Numbered from the stretch's first letter, positions 14,660-23,444 are shown. The stretch is DNA of 38,911 nucleotides from Anaerolineales bacterium (GCA_020845955.1 JADLEU010000374.1:1-38911); one strand, 5' to 3'. Program-made: numbers and translations. The notes: generated by a model from the letters alone, not told the origin.

Positions 14660-15767
14660 CGGCCAACTCCACCTCGACTGTCTGGAGGGTGGGCGCTTCC
14701 GGCGTGTAGGCGATGTTGACGCCGTCGATCACCTGGGCCGCGACGTGGTCGCGGAAGCGCGCATTGACCTTATCACCCAGCACGCCGCCGGCGGCGTAGT
14801 GCAGGCCGTAGGCGCAGGCCGGCGTCTGCCGCACCTTGAAGCCGTACTGCTGGCGCGCGCGCACGCGGTCCAGCGCGGCGTCGCCGGCGGCATCGAGCAC
14901 GTTGTTGGCGCTGTCGCTGCGCTTATCGACGAAGAGCTCGCTCTTGCGGCTGGCCGTGTAGTCGGCGCCTGTGCGGGTCCGGATCAGCCGCCCTGATCCT
15001 TCGCCGGCGCCGCCTACTATCGCCACGGTCGCCTCTTCGGACCGCACCAGGTCATAGGTCGGCTCGACCATGTTGCCGAACGCGGTGGAGAACGTGACGG
15101 CGTTAGCGCCCGCGGTCAGGTCGCTGCCGCGCTGCCCGGTGTACCAGCGGAACTGCCAGGTCGTCGGGCCGGTCTTGACCAGGTCGTAGTCCCCGCCGGC
15201 AATGCGCGCCAGCTGCTCGAGCGTGTCCAGCAGTGGGTCCCAGGCGCAGCTCCAATCCTTGACGTTCCCGCCACCGCCGTCCGCCTGGAGGGTGATCGTC
15301 TTGTCCGGCCAGGTGCCATCGAACTGTCGCCCCGCGCCCGTCGTGGCCGAAGCCGTGGCGTTGTACTGCACCAGGGTCTTCATGATGGTCTCGGCTGCGA
15401 CGGCGGTGAAAGCACTGCGGTTGGCGGTGGCGGCCTTCCAAGCGACGATCCGGCGCGCCAGCAGGGAGAGCTGGCCCGGGCCGCCGCCTTCGAAGCCGGG
15501 CAGGAGCGGGTGCTCCTCGTGCTGGTCTTTGAAGAAGATCTCGAAGTCCTTATACCAACCCAGCCCCAGCGCGACGTCGCGCCGGTGCACCTCGAGCTGC
15601 CAATCGTCGGCGAGCTCGGCGACCAGGGGGTGATCACCCGGCAGCCCGAAGCGTAGCAGGCCGGGCCGGCGCCGGCGCTTGGAGTACGCCAGCCAGAGGA
15701 AATCGAAGACGTGAAATTGCTTCACGCCGCTCGCATTGCGGGCAATAAGCTTGTACTCGGCCGCCAT
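14652..15767 (-). CDS. Baseplate hub / tail protein, siphovirus ReqiPepy6 Gp37-like
   Basis: 371 residues beginning YKLIARNASGVKQFHVFDFLWLAY. The pattern of an N-terminal beta domain, a central IVAWKAATANRSAFTAVAAETIMKTLVQYN segment and a late DAALDRVRARQQYGFKVRQT stretch fits the Gp37-like family of siphovirus tail proteins (gp27-like baseplate hub). In the virion it should lie at the tail tip between Dit and the fibres. GGGAAGA precedes the ATG. The neighbouring Dit, fibre and tape measure genes agree. The family call is from memory of its pattern. Confidence 0.75.
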   Translation of the reverse strand: MAAEYKLIARNASGVKQFHVFDFLWLAYSKRRRRPGLLRFGLPGDHPLVAELADDWQLEVHRRDVALGLGWYKDFEIFFKDQHEEHPLLPGFEGGGPGQLSLLARRIVAWKAATANRSAFTAVAAETIMKTLVQYNATASATTGAGRQFDGTWPDKTITLQADGGGGNVKDWSCAWDPLLDTLEQLARIAGGDYDLVKTGPTTWQFRWYTGQRGSDLTAGANAVTFSTAFGNMVEPTYDLVRSEEATVAIVGGAGEGSGRLIRTRTGADYTASRKSELFVDKRSDSANNVLDAAGDAALDRVRARQQYGFKVRQTPACAYGLHYAAGGVLGDKVNARFRDHVAAQVIDGVNIAYTPEAPTLQTVEVELADA

Positions 15768-15808
15768 CGTCAGTCTTCCCAGCGCATAGAGCTCTCTGCC
15801 GCGGCCGC

Positions 15809-16954
15809 CTAGCTATCGGCCGTGTAGGAGACGATCCAGCCGACGCCGTACACGTTACCGGCAAAGGTGTCGGAAGCATTGCCGCCGACCCGGTCGAGCT
15901 GCAGTTGCACCTGCTCGCCCACCGCGGCGTTGGTGAGCGTTTGGGCCAGGGTGCTCAGGTGCTTGGTCGTGTTGTTGGCCGGGCAGGCCACTGTGACGTT
16001 GCCGGTGTCATACTCATCAACGTTGTAGGCTTCCCCATCGGTGAAGGCCCGCGCGTCGTTGCGGAAGACACAGTTATTGGCGCTGGCACCGGTGGGGCCA
16101 ACGATCACCGGGGTTACGACCAGGGTTGAGACGAAATCCTGCGGGACCAGGAAGGCGCCGTAGATACTGTCAGTGGTGGAGGGCCCGAGCGTGAAGCCTT
16201 GGGCAAACCAGCCGCTCCCCATCAGGCCTTGGACAAAGAACTTGCGGGTCCGGTTGGCGATTTTGGCCGCGGTTACGCCGCCATCCTTGAGCTGGAGCGT
16301 GTCGGCCGCGATCTCGATCCCGACGCCGTCCACATTCACGCTCAGCGCGGCGCCGCCGCCGCCGGCCAGGCCGTTGCCGGCCACCGCCGCGGCGATCTTG
16401 GCCGCCGTGACGGCGTTATCGGCCAGCTTGGCGGTGGTGACGATGGCGTCGGCCAGGCCGTCGCTCGCGCCCACGCGCGCGAACACACGCTCGTCGGTCA
16501 GAGTCACCGTGCCGCTGGTGTTCACCAGGGCCTGGTAGAGCATGAGGTCGTAGGTGGTGCCCGGCGTCTGCGTGATGGCCGGCGCCGTGGGGCTGGCCGC
16601 GTCGGTGCCGGCGATGCGGGTAAGGCGCACGGTGCGCGTCGCGCCCCAGCTGGCCCGTAGCACAATCCGGTCAATGCGCGTGTTACCCCCGCCGACGGCG
16701 CTGGGGATATTGACGTCGACGTTGGCGTCGTTGCTGTAGGGCTTGCCGTCCACGAGCGCGCCGCCCGTGGCGATCCGGGCCGTGTTGGCGCCCGGCACGC
16801 TGCCGGCGAGCTGGTTGAGGTAGGCCGGCGCGACGCCCTCGTCATCCAAGCAGGCGGCCAGGACTTTGGCAACGACCGACAGATCGGCCTCGGTATAGGT
16901 GGCGCTGCCGTCGCCGGCGACGCCCGTATTCCACCAATAACTCTTCTGCGTCAT
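15809..16954 (-). CDS. Baseplate/tail fibre-like protein (381 aa)
   Basis: The N-terminal 170 residues (SYWWNTGVAGDGSATYTEADL, later ITQTPGTTYDLMLYQALVNTSG) resemble the upper-baseplate or appendage-attachment domain seen in many siphovirus fibres. A collagen-like helical bundle region with TTAKLADNAVTAAKIA and GGVTAAKIANRT repeats follows, a frequent trimeric stalk motif. The last 150 residues are a beta-rich head domain. AGGAGG lies upstream of the ATG. It is probably a structural appendage anchored near Dit. Confidence 0.75.
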   Translation of the reverse strand: MTQKSYWWNTGVAGDGSATYTEADLSVVAKVLAACLDDEGVAPAYLNQLAGSVPGANTARIATGGALVDGKPYSNDANVDVNIPSAVGGGNTRIDRIVLRASWGATRTVRLTRIAGTDAASPTAPAITQTPGTTYDLMLYQALVNTSGTVTLTDERVFARVGASDGLADAIVTTAKLADNAVTAAKIAAAVAGNGLAGGGGAALSVNVDGVGIEIAADTLQLKDGGVTAAKIANRTRKFFVQGLMGSGWFAQGFTLGPSTTDSIYGAFLVPQDFVSTLVVTPVIVGPTGASANNCVFRNDARAFTDGEAYNVDEYDTGNVTVACPANNTTKHLSTLAQTLTNAAVGEQVQLQLDRVGGNASDTFAGNVYGVGWIVSYTADS

Positions 16955-16973
16955 CTCTGACCTCCTGCCGGGC

Positions 16974-17873
16974 CTACTGGCCCAGGTAGCGCCTGTAGTA
17001 CTGGATAAAGACCTGCGTGTTGGTGTTCACGCCGCTGCCGGTGACGCGGATCTCGTTGACCCCGCTCGGCGCGTCCGGGTGGGCGGCCAGGTGAAAGGTC
17101 TCGATATCGCTGTCATCGCTCAGGTTGGCGATCTGTCGCGCGCCGGCCAGGTCCACCACCGTGTGCGCGCCGTAACTGGTATCGATGATGTACTCGTCGC
17201 CCCCCGCGATGCTGGCGCCGCTCACTGCCTGGAGCACTTCGGCGGTAGTGACGTTCTCGATACGCCAGTCCGTGATCGGGCCGCGCACGATAACGACGGG
17301 GCTTGACCCGAACGTGCCCAAGTAGGGGATGAGAGCCGTCTGGTCGATGGTGCTGCCGCCCACCCCCAGCGGCACGGACATCGGCACGCTGAAGGCGTCA
17401 GCGCCGCCGGCCAGGCCGAACGTCACGCTCTGGAGCGTCGGGTCGTAGAGCAGCGGGTCGGGCGCCAGCAGCTGGATCACATTGCGCTGGGCGTTGCCGA
17501 ACTTCTCGGCCGTGCTCATCCCCAGGCCGTCGAGATAATGCACGTCGAGCTGTCGTACCCGGCCGCCGGCATACGTTCGCCGCAGGCGCACCGGCTCGGC
17601 GCGCGGCGCGAAGAGCGCGATCAGGCGCTCGCGGGCGGTCCAATAGGCGGCCAGGTCCGTGCCAAAGCCGGCAATGCGCAGGTGCAGCACGCGGGGCTGC
17701 AGGCGATAGCCGCGGTCGCTGACGCCGTGTTGGTTGGGGCCACGCTCGGTCAGGCGCTCGACGGGGGCCATGCCCCAGCCTTCGTCGCCTTCGTGCACGA
17801 AATCAATCAGGTCGCTCAGGTCGACCGGGTCGTCGGTGCCGATTAGGGCTTCGAGCTTATCGTCGGTGCTCAC
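16974..17873 (-). CDS. Distal tail protein (Dit-like)
   Basis: 299 residues, GTG start. It lies directly after the tape measure gene, the fixed place of Dit in siphoviruses. The N-terminal 160 residues follow the Dit/Sipho_tail pattern: early LERLTERGP-like strand, then RVLHLRIAGFGTDLAAYWTARERLIALF, VRLRRTYAGGRVRQLDVHYLDG, and QRNVIQLLAPDPLLYDP. The second half is the galectin-like domain expected in this family. It forms the hexameric platform joining tail tube and tip. Confidence 0.86.
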   Translation of the reverse strand: MSTDDKLEALIGTDDPVDLSDLIDFVHEGDEGWGMAPVERLTERGPNQHGVSDRGYRLQPRVLHLRIAGFGTDLAAYWTARERLIALFAPRAEPVRLRRTYAGGRVRQLDVHYLDGLGMSTAEKFGNAQRNVIQLLAPDPLLYDPTLQSVTFGLAGGADAFSVPMSVPLGVGGSTIDQTALIPYLGTFGSSPVVIVRGPITDWRIENVTTAEVLQAVSGASIAGGDEYIIDTSYGAHTVVDLAGARQIANLSDDSDIETFHLAAHPDAPSGVNEIRVTGSGVNTNTQVFIQYYRRYLGQ

Positions 17874-17893
17874 TCTGGCGTCCTCTGGGGGGC

Positions 17894-20434
17894 CTAGGCG
17901 CGCGTGTGCATCAGCCGCAGCCGGCGCATGTCATCCGTCAGCCGCTTCTCCGGCTGATAGCGGTAGGCCGCGTTCACGATGGTCGTGTTGTTCGTGGTCG
18001 GCCCGGCGCCGCCGGCGGTTAGCATCTGGAGCGGCCCGGCCGAGAGCTGCAAGCCCGCGTCGAGCCCAGGCAGCGAGTCGCTGATCGTGCCGATGGCGTC
18101 GGCGATGCCAAGCAGGCCCAGCTCGAAGGGCGTGGGGCTGCCGGGCGTGTAGAGCGGCGGCGGGCTAGGCAGCCCCCGGATCGCGTCCGCCAGCGTGCCG
18201 AAGAACGTGGTCAGGTTCTGAATACCCTGGCTGATGCTGTCGATCGCGCCCTGCAGCAGCTTGAAGGCGCCATCCAGCAGGCCGTCGACCACGGTGCCCA
18301 GGGTGGTGAAGGCCGGCCCAAAGGTCTGCCCGAGGTACTCGGCGATGTCCTGGAAGATCGGGAAGACCTTATCGTTGAGGAAGGTCCACACGTCGGTGAT
18401 TGCCGGCAGGAGCGTGTCCGTCCAATACGAGGCCAGCACCTCCAGCGCTCGGCCAAAGACGGCGTCGAGCAGATCGATGAGCGACTCGACGAAGGGGAAG
18501 AGCGTGCCGTCCAGCCAGGACCAGACGCCCTCAATCGCCGGCTGCAGGGTGCCGGTCCAGTAGTCGCTCAGCGACTGCAGCGCGGCCGTGAGGGTGGCGC
18601 TCAGCCAGGTCCACAGGTCGGACAGCGTCGGCAGGAGCGTGCCCGTTACCCAGGCCCAGACGCTCGTGATCGCGGGCTGGAGCGTGCCGGTCCAGAAGTC
18701 CGACAGCGCCTGAATGGCAAGCGGCAGGTTGACCTTCAGCCAGTCCCACAGACTCGCCAGCAGCGGGCCGAGGTTGTCGCGGTACCAGTTGCTGAAGGTG
18801 ATCAGGGCCGGCAGCAGGACGTTATTCCAGAAGTCAACCTCTGCCTGGATGGCTTCGGGGATGAAGACCTTCAGCCAGTCCCACAGGTCGCTCAGCAGCG
18901 GCAGCAAGTTCGCCTGCGCCCAGGTCCAAGCGGCTTGCAGATCGGGCAGCAGTTGCGTGGTCCAGGCAGTGCCCAGCTGGGCGGCGCTATCCTGGATACC
19001 CTTGAGGTAGACGTCTGCCAGGGCCGATAGAAATGGCAGGAGCTCGGCCTGCGCCCAGGCCCACGCGGTTTGCAGCGCCGGCAGCAGCGTGCCATTCCAG
19101 AAGCCAACCAGGGTGTCAATCGCGACAGGGATGTTTGTGCCGAGCCAGGCCGAGATATCGGCAAAGACTTGCTGAGCGAAATGGATCTGTTCGTTCAGCC
19201 CAGGAAAGGCGTTCGCGAGGATGTCGAAGCCTTCGTAAGCTGCTTCGAGGGCGCCGCTGGTGTCGCCGCTTATCAGCGCCTCGAAGATGTAGCCAACTTG
19301 CTCCCCAACTTCTTCCGCCACGGGCAGCAGCGGCATGAGCACGTTATCGACGAGCGTGCTGAGCGGCGGGATCAGGACACTCATGACGCCCTCGCCCACG
19401 TCGGCGAAGCGCTCCTTGAGGATGTCCATCTTGCCGGCCAGGGTGCCGGCCTGCGCGGCCGCGGCGCCGCCGATCGTCTGCGCCAGCTGGTCGAGGATCA
19501 TCTGCTGGGCGCCGGCCGCGTCGCCGGCGTCCACCATCGCCTGAATTTGCTCGATCTCGGCGTCGGTGAAGGCGCCCGTCTGCTTGTTCAGGCGCATGAG
19601 CGACTCGCCCGGGTTGTCCAGGGCGAAGCCCAGCGTCTGCGCGGCCGTGGCCACGTCGGTCCCCAGGAAGGCGGCCAGGTCGGTGGCCGCGCCCAGGGCG
19701 TCGGGGAACGTCTCCCGGCCGATGGTCTGGAACTTCAGCAGCACCGACTCGGCCGCGATCACGGCATCGTCACTGCCGCCGGCGAGGTCCTTGTACTGGT
19801 CGGCCAACGCCAGCAGCTCGTCGCGGGTCAGGCGCGCCACCGGCGCCACCAGGCCGAGCTTGTCGGCCATGGTGGTCGTGATCGTCGCTGAGCCGGCTTC
19901 GATCTGCGCGGCCAGCTCGGCCACAGCCTCGCGCTGGTTCTTCAGCGCCACGGTCTGGGCGGCCGTCGGCTCGGCCGTGTCGGCGTAAGCCTGCTCCAGC
20001 TTGGCGAGCTTCTCGGCCGCAACCGCGTATTTGTCCTGGAGGTCGTCGAGGGCCTCGGCCGACAGGGCCGCATAGGTGACCTGCTGCCCGGCCGCCTCGG
20101 CATAGGCGGCCGCCTGCTCCTCGGCCGAGACGGTCGTGGCGCGCAGCACGGCGTCAAAGCGCGCCATGTTCTGCTCGGCGTCGAGCGCGCCGGTGAAGGA
20201 GTCGGTAAAGAAGCTCCCGACCTTGCCGGCCAGGTCCAGGAGGCCGCCGCCGATGGCGCTGAGAATCTGGCCGCCGACGACGCCCAGGGCCGTGCCCAGG
20301 GCGGTCTGCAGCACCCCGCCGATGGCGTCGCCGCCGGCGCCGGCCGCCCCCTTGGCTTCGTCCAGGCCTTTGTTGAGGCCGCTGAGGTCGATCCCGGTCC
20401 CCAGCAGCGCTTCACCAAGCGCAAAGTCGCCCAC
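17894..20434 (-). CDS. Tape measure protein (846 aa)
   Basis: Sets tail length and is threaded through the tail tube. The N-terminal 120 residues are Gly/Ala-rich and amphipathic (GAAGAGGDAIGGVLQTALG), then a coiled coil (120-180), an LTRDELLALADQYKDLAG region typical of tape measures, and from about 450 to 690 a chain of Trp-rich repeats of the form W-x-W-x4-LLPxLSDLWxWL...IQxxxDFWNxxLLPAL. By the usual 0.15 nm per residue the tail would be near 125 nm (inference). The start is a GTG behind two hairpins. It follows the chaperone frames, as in other siphoviruses. Confidence 0.95.
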   Translation of the reverse strand: MGDFALGEALLGTGIDLSGLNKGLDEAKGAAGAGGDAIGGVLQTALGTALGVVGGQILSAIGGGLLDLAGKVGSFFTDSFTGALDAEQNMARFDAVLRATTVSAEEQAAAYAEAAGQQVTYAALSAEALDDLQDKYAVAAEKLAKLEQAYADTAEPTAAQTVALKNQREAVAELAAQIEAGSATITTTMADKLGLVAPVARLTRDELLALADQYKDLAGGSDDAVIAAESVLLKFQTIGRETFPDALGAATDLAAFLGTDVATAAQTLGFALDNPGESLMRLNKQTGAFTDAEIEQIQAMVDAGDAAGAQQMILDQLAQTIGGAAAAQAGTLAGKMDILKERFADVGEGVMSVLIPPLSTLVDNVLMPLLPVAEEVGEQVGYIFEALISGDTSGALEAAYEGFDILANAFPGLNEQIHFAQQVFADISAWLGTNIPVAIDTLVGFWNGTLLPALQTAWAWAQAELLPFLSALADVYLKGIQDSAAQLGTAWTTQLLPDLQAAWTWAQANLLPLLSDLWDWLKVFIPEAIQAEVDFWNNVLLPALITFSNWYRDNLGPLLASLWDWLKVNLPLAIQALSDFWTGTLQPAITSVWAWVTGTLLPTLSDLWTWLSATLTAALQSLSDYWTGTLQPAIEGVWSWLDGTLFPFVESLIDLLDAVFGRALEVLASYWTDTLLPAITDVWTFLNDKVFPIFQDIAEYLGQTFGPAFTTLGTVVDGLLDGAFKLLQGAIDSISQGIQNLTTFFGTLADAIRGLPSPPPLYTPGSPTPFELGLLGIADAIGTISDSLPGLDAGLQLSAGPLQMLTAGGAGPTTNNTTIVNAAYRYQPEKRLTDDMRRLRLMHTRA

Positions 20435-20450
20435 GTGGCCGCCTGACTGC

Positions 20451-20512
20451 GTTCCCCGCGAGGGGGAACAAAAACGGCGACGCCACCCCTTGAGCGGGAT
20501 GTGCGTCGCCGT
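20451..20512 (-). terminator. Double hairpin / intrinsic terminator before the tape measure gene
   Basis: On the minus strand, stem ACGGCGACGC/GCGTCGCCGT (20512-20474) is followed by TTTTTG, then a second stem GTTCCCC/GGGGAAC (20469-20451). The first hairpin is nearly identical to one before the protease gene. It ends the chaperone unit, yet no new promoter is visible before the tape measure start, so readthrough or antitermination is implied. Confidence 0.82.
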
Positions 20513-20534
20513 AGCGAGAGTGATGGTGTTGGGC

Positions 20535-20912
20535 TTAGGCCCCGACGACCTTGATGCCCTGGGCCTCGAACCAGTCCCGGGCCGCCGCCGGGTCCTGGAC
20601 GGCCGGCCGGTCGTCGGCCGGCATGTCTGCGGACATGCGCGGCTGGGCGGCCGTGCGCAGCTTACGCAGCTGCCGGCGCTGCTCGGCCGGCTTGAGATTG
20701 GGCATCAGCGCGGCGATGGCCGCCTGGTGCAGCTCGCGCGCCTCCAGCCGCGGCAGGTGCTCCCACAGCACGCCCAGCAGCCAGCCCGGCGTCTCCAGCA
20801 GGCCCCGCGGCTCCAGGTGATAGAAGCGGACCAACCGGGCGAGGGCTAAGCCGGTTGGCCCGCCGTGGCTTCCCCCGCCGCCGGCGCGGGCGCCTCCTGC
20901 TGATCCCTCCAC
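20535..20912 (-). CDS. Tail assembly chaperone, frameshift extension (gpGT-like)
   Basis: This frame is -1 relative to the chaperone gene before it and overlaps it by 67 bases, the standard arrangement in which a minority of ribosomes shift back one base to make a longer chaperone. The unique part (about 20-125) is helical with LARLVRFYHLEPRGLLETPGWLLGVLWEHL. There is no good ribosome site at the nominal GTG. A run GGGGG (20876-20872) in the overlap is the best shift candidate. Residues MSADMPADDRPAV derive from a dispersed palindrome in a linker. Confidence 0.72.
   Translation of the reverse strand: MEGSAGGARAGGGGSHGGPTGLALARLVRFYHLEPRGLLETPGWLLGVLWEHLPRLEARELHQAAIAALMPNLKPAEQRRQLRKLRTAAQPRMSADMPADDRPAVQDPAAARDWFEAQGIKVVGA
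20623..20636. repeat. Dispersed palindrome, site 6
   Basis: ATGTCTGCGGACAT, perfect arms. Read on the minus strand it encodes MSADM within a linker of the chaperone extension. Confidence 0.9.
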
Positions 20913-21220
20913 CAGGTGACGATGGCGTTCTTCTCGCCAAAGCTGTAGGCCTGGCGCACCGGGGCGGGCAGCTCGGGCAAGATGATGCCGACCAGCTCGT
21001 CGACGGCGCGCTCGAAGGTCTGCGCCGCGGTCACGTCGGCGACATTGAGCTTCAGGGCCGCCAGGGCCGCCTGCACGTCCTGCTGCAGGGCGTGCAGGCG
21101 GGCGGCATCGGTCACCCCCAGATCGGCGCGGTTGCGGAACTCGTAGCGCTGGCCGTCGCGCGTGGTGAAGGTATCCCGCTCGGGGATCAGGGCCGAGAAG
21201 TCGAGATTATGGCGCGGCAT
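20846..21220 (-). CDS. Tail assembly chaperone (gpG-like, 124 aa)
   Basis: Lies between the tail tube and tape measure genes, the conserved place of gpG-type chaperones. I chose the ATG at 21220 (PRHNLDFSALIPERDTF) because residues before it are Arg-rich and unlike a coding start. The protein has a short beta-hairpin (TFTTRDGQRYEFR), then helices, and ends with a Pro/Ala/Gly tail where the -1 frame takes over. It would bind the tape measure during tail assembly. Confidence 0.8.
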   Translation of the reverse strand: MPRHNLDFSALIPERDTFTTRDGQRYEFRNRADLGVTDAARLHALQQDVQAALAALKLNVADVTAAQTFERAVDELVGIILPELPAPVRQAYSFGEKNAIVTWWRDQQEAPAPAAGEATAGQPA

Positions 21221-21228
21221 GGGGCCTC

Positions 21229-21801
21229 TTAGGCGGTCTGGGCGATCAGCCAGCCCATCCGGTCGGCGTCGGCCTGGCTGTCGTCTTCGAGCACGTAGAA
21301 GTCGCACTCGAGGGCCGGCCGGCCGTCCTTCGCGAAGGTCGGCTGGGGCTGGCCGTCAAACACCCCGCGCGGGATGACGTACATGGCCGGGAAGATGCCG
21401 TAAGGCGACATGGCCTCGCCCCGCAACAGCAGGGCATACTCGGTCAGCGTCGCGCCGCGCTTGAGCGGGATCTTCTTGGTCGCCGGAGGCCCACCGGCCG
21501 CGGTGACCTGGCTCACCTGGTGCAGGATGCGCGCGTAATTCTCCAGCGTCAGCCCGACCACGGTGAAGTGCGCGATCACGTCCTCCTCCGGGCGCACGCC
21601 TTTGACCGGCCCCTGGTGGGCATTGTCGCGGAAGTAGGTGTTCTCGCCGGCATGCTCGAGGCTCTGCTCGCCGTCGGTGGCGCCGAGCTCGACCCAGTTG
21701 CCCGCGGGCGTCGTGTTCACCGCGGGGATCGCCTCCCCCTGCGGGGCGATATAGATTTTGAGCGTGCCGGTCAGCTGGTCAAACGGTTCGGTCGAAGCCA
21801 T
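21229..21801 (-). CDS. Major tail tube protein (190 aa)
   Basis: A beta-sandwich-like protein with FDQLTGTLKIYIAPQGEAIP at the start and LTLENYARILHQ in the middle, followed by LKRGATLTEYALLLRGEAM and a late FDGQPQPTF...LECDFYVLED segment, which fits siphovirus tail tubes. AGGAGG precedes the ATG. The position after the tail terminator and before the chaperones agrees. It polymerises as hexamer rings around the tape measure. Confidence 0.85.
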   Translation of the reverse strand: MASTEPFDQLTGTLKIYIAPQGEAIPAVNTTPAGNWVELGATDGEQSLEHAGENTYFRDNAHQGPVKGVRPEEDVIAHFTVVGLTLENYARILHQVSQVTAAGGPPATKKIPLKRGATLTEYALLLRGEAMSPYGIFPAMYVIPRGVFDGQPQPTFAKDGRPALECDFYVLEDDSQADADRMGWLIAQTA

Positions 21802-21810
21802 TGGGTCCTC

Positions 21811-22245
21811 CTAGGCAGCGGCCTGCTCGGCCACCGCGGTCTTAAGAAAAACGAGCACGGCATCCACGCCGGCCGCCGGGTCCTGGATAAAGCTCGGCCC
21901 CGAGTCCGGGAGGAGATAGTCGATCAGCGCCGCCACGCCGCCGGTTTCGGCCAGCACGCGGGTGCTGCGGCGAGTGAGGGCGATCAGCCGGGCGTAGACC
22001 TGGAAGGCGGCCGCCTGGCTCTCGCCATAGCAGCGCGCCTCCAGGCGCAGGCGGCTGCGGCGTGTGTAAGTGTCGGGGGTGCCGCCGCCATCGTAGCGCA
22101 GCTGGAGCGCGGCGCTGGGCACCGGCCAGCCGGTCGCGCCCTTCACCCCGAACTTATGCCGGGCGGCGATGCGCTGCTCGACCAGGGCGTTCAGGTCGGC
22201 GTCCTGGCGCGCGAGGTTGATCACGGCTTCCAACGGGTCGATCAC
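21811..22245 (-). CDS. Tail terminator / tail completion protein (144 aa)
   Basis: GTG start overlapping the previous stop by 4 bases. DPLEAVINLARQDADLNALV followed by RLRLEARCYGESQAAAFQVYARLIALT and a short C-terminal helix is the pattern of siphovirus tail-completion proteins (DUF3168/gpU-like). Gene order between the gp10-like protein and the tail tube supports this. Confidence 0.75.
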   Translation of the reverse strand: MIDPLEAVINLARQDADLNALVEQRIAARHKFGVKGATGWPVPSAALQLRYDGGGTPDTYTRRSRLRLEARCYGESQAAAFQVYARLIALTRRSTRVLAETGGVAALIDYLLPDSGPSFIQDPAAGVDAVLVFLKTAVAEQAAA

Positions 22246-22670
22246 CGCTTACCCCCGGTGTGCTTGCGGACGATGTCCAGGGCCTGCGGCGCCACCCGAT
22301 CGAGGGCATTTGTCAGGTAGTGATAGCCCGCGAAGTCGCCATGGCCCTGGTGCACCGGCAGCGCGTAGACCAGCCCGGAGCCGACGGCGATCATGAGCCG
22401 GTCGCCCAGCAGTTCGGCCTCCGGGGCCTGATTGCCCCGCTCTGGCGAAGACTCAGACGGCGTGACGTCGTCGCCGGCGAAGTCATAGGACGGCGCCGCG
22501 GCATGCAGCGAGCGGCGCAGCGTACCGGTCAGCACGCCATGCCCGGGCTGCAGTTCCTTCTTGGCCTCGCCCTCGACGCGCAGGCCGATCTCGCCGAGCG
22601 CGCTTTTGAGCTGCTCGATGAGCTGCGCCTTCAGCTCATCCCCTTGCCAGTTCAGGCCTGCTTTGCTCAT
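22242..22670 (-). CDS. HK97 gp10-like head-tail joining protein (142 aa)
   Basis: The ATG at 22670 forms an ATGA overlap with the gene before it; an in-frame start further upstream would run through another gene. The helix LKAQLIEQLKSALGEIGLRVEGEAKKE, then HGVLTGTLRRSLHAA and the C-terminal VYALPVHQGHGDFAGYHYLTNALD fit the HK97-gp10/neck family, where the L-TG-LR-S box is characteristic. It acts at the head-tail interface during tail attachment. Confidence 0.8.
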   Translation of the reverse strand: MSKAGLNWQGDELKAQLIEQLKSALGEIGLRVEGEAKKELQPGHGVLTGTLRRSLHAAAPSYDFAGDDVTPSESSPERGNQAPEAELLGDRLMIAVGSGLVYALPVHQGHGDFAGYHYLTNALDRVAPQALDIVRKHTGGKR

Positions 22671-23026
22671 GGCCCAGACTCCAGCTCGACCGTCACATGG
22701 TGCACGGTCCGTGCGCGCCGCGGCAGCACCGCCGCGATCCCGAACGGCCCGGCCAGCACCTGACCCCCTTCGATGACGATGTTGACTACCTGACAATCCT
22801 CGGCCGCCACGTCAGTGCCGGCCGGCAGCAGCAGCTTACTGCTGGTCAGCACCGCCAGCTGCGTCCGGTCGTCGCTCGCCACGCGCTGGGCCTTGGTCAC
22901 CAGCCGGCAGGGCACGTCCGTGAGCCAGTCGGCCCATTGGACCTGGTCGGCCTGGTAACCGTCCGGGACCGGGTTCCGCAGGCGCTGGATGGTGCAGCGG
23001 TGCACCAGGTGGGCGGCGAGGCTCAT
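22667..23026 (-). CDS. Head closure / head-tail adaptor protein (119 aa)
   Basis: Starts at the ATG at 23026. LAAHLVHRCTIQRLRNPVPDGY, QVQWADWLTDVPCRL and a C-terminal beta-rich half (EDCQVVNIVIEGGQVLAGPFGI) match the small beta-barrel head-closure proteins (gp16/gpFII-like), including the typical W-x-D-x-x-C-R. It overlaps the gp10-like gene by 4 bases and follows the connector genes. Confidence 0.72.
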   Translation of the reverse strand: MSLAAHLVHRCTIQRLRNPVPDGYQADQVQWADWLTDVPCRLVTKAQRVASDDRTQLAVLTSSKLLLPAGTDVAAEDCQVVNIVIEGGQVLAGPFGIAAVLPRRARTVHHVTVELESGP

Positions 23027-23039
23027 GGTCGGCGCCGGC

Positions 23040-23375
23040 CTAGCCGCGGACCACGACGATATCGACCGTCTGGTCGAAGGTGACTTTGACCTTGCCGTTG
23101 CCGTCGTTGTAGTCGCCCGGCGGGAACGGGCCGATCTCAAACTCCTTGGCCGTCGCCACCGAGACGGTGCGATTGGCGATGGCCTGGCCGTCCACGGTGT
23201 TCGGCGTGTCAATCGTCACCACGCAGGTCGAGCCGGTGGCGTTCTTGACATACAGCTTCGTGCGGCCGTCGTTGGGGAAGAAGTAGTTGTTGGCGGTGAC
23301 GACCGTCGTCTTGCTGGCCGTCAGGTCGAGCCCGCCCCGCGCGACCTCGTACACCGTCTGCGTAATGTCAGCCAT
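23040..23375 (-). CDS. Phage structural protein, possible decoration protein (111 aa)
   Basis: DITQTVYEVARGGLDLT, FFPNDGRTKLYVKNATGS and FPPGDYNDGNGKVKVTFD form a compact beta-sandwich pattern that I have seen in phage structural modules beside connector genes. A strong ribosome site GAGGAG and an 8-bp hairpin (23393-23413) lie upstream, suggesting high expression as expected for a multi-copy virion protein. The exact virion position is not known. Confidence 0.72.
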   Translation of the reverse strand: MADITQTVYEVARGGLDLTASKTTVVTANNYFFPNDGRTKLYVKNATGSTCVVTIDTPNTVDGQAIANRTVSVATAKEFEIGPFPPGDYNDGNGKVKVTFDQTVDIVVVRG

Positions 23376-23392
23376 GATCCACAAACTCCTCT

Positions 23393-23413
23393 GCGGGGCC
23401 ACAGTGGCCCCGC
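23393..23413 (-). promoter_or_regulatory. Hairpin before the structural gene at 23375
   Basis: GCGGGGCC-N5-GGCCCCGC, directly upstream of GAGGAG. No T-tract follows, so an mRNA-stabilising or translational role is more likely than termination. Confidence 0.55.
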
Positions 23414-23444
23414 TGCTAGTGAGCGCCGCGTGGAGGCGCCCCAC

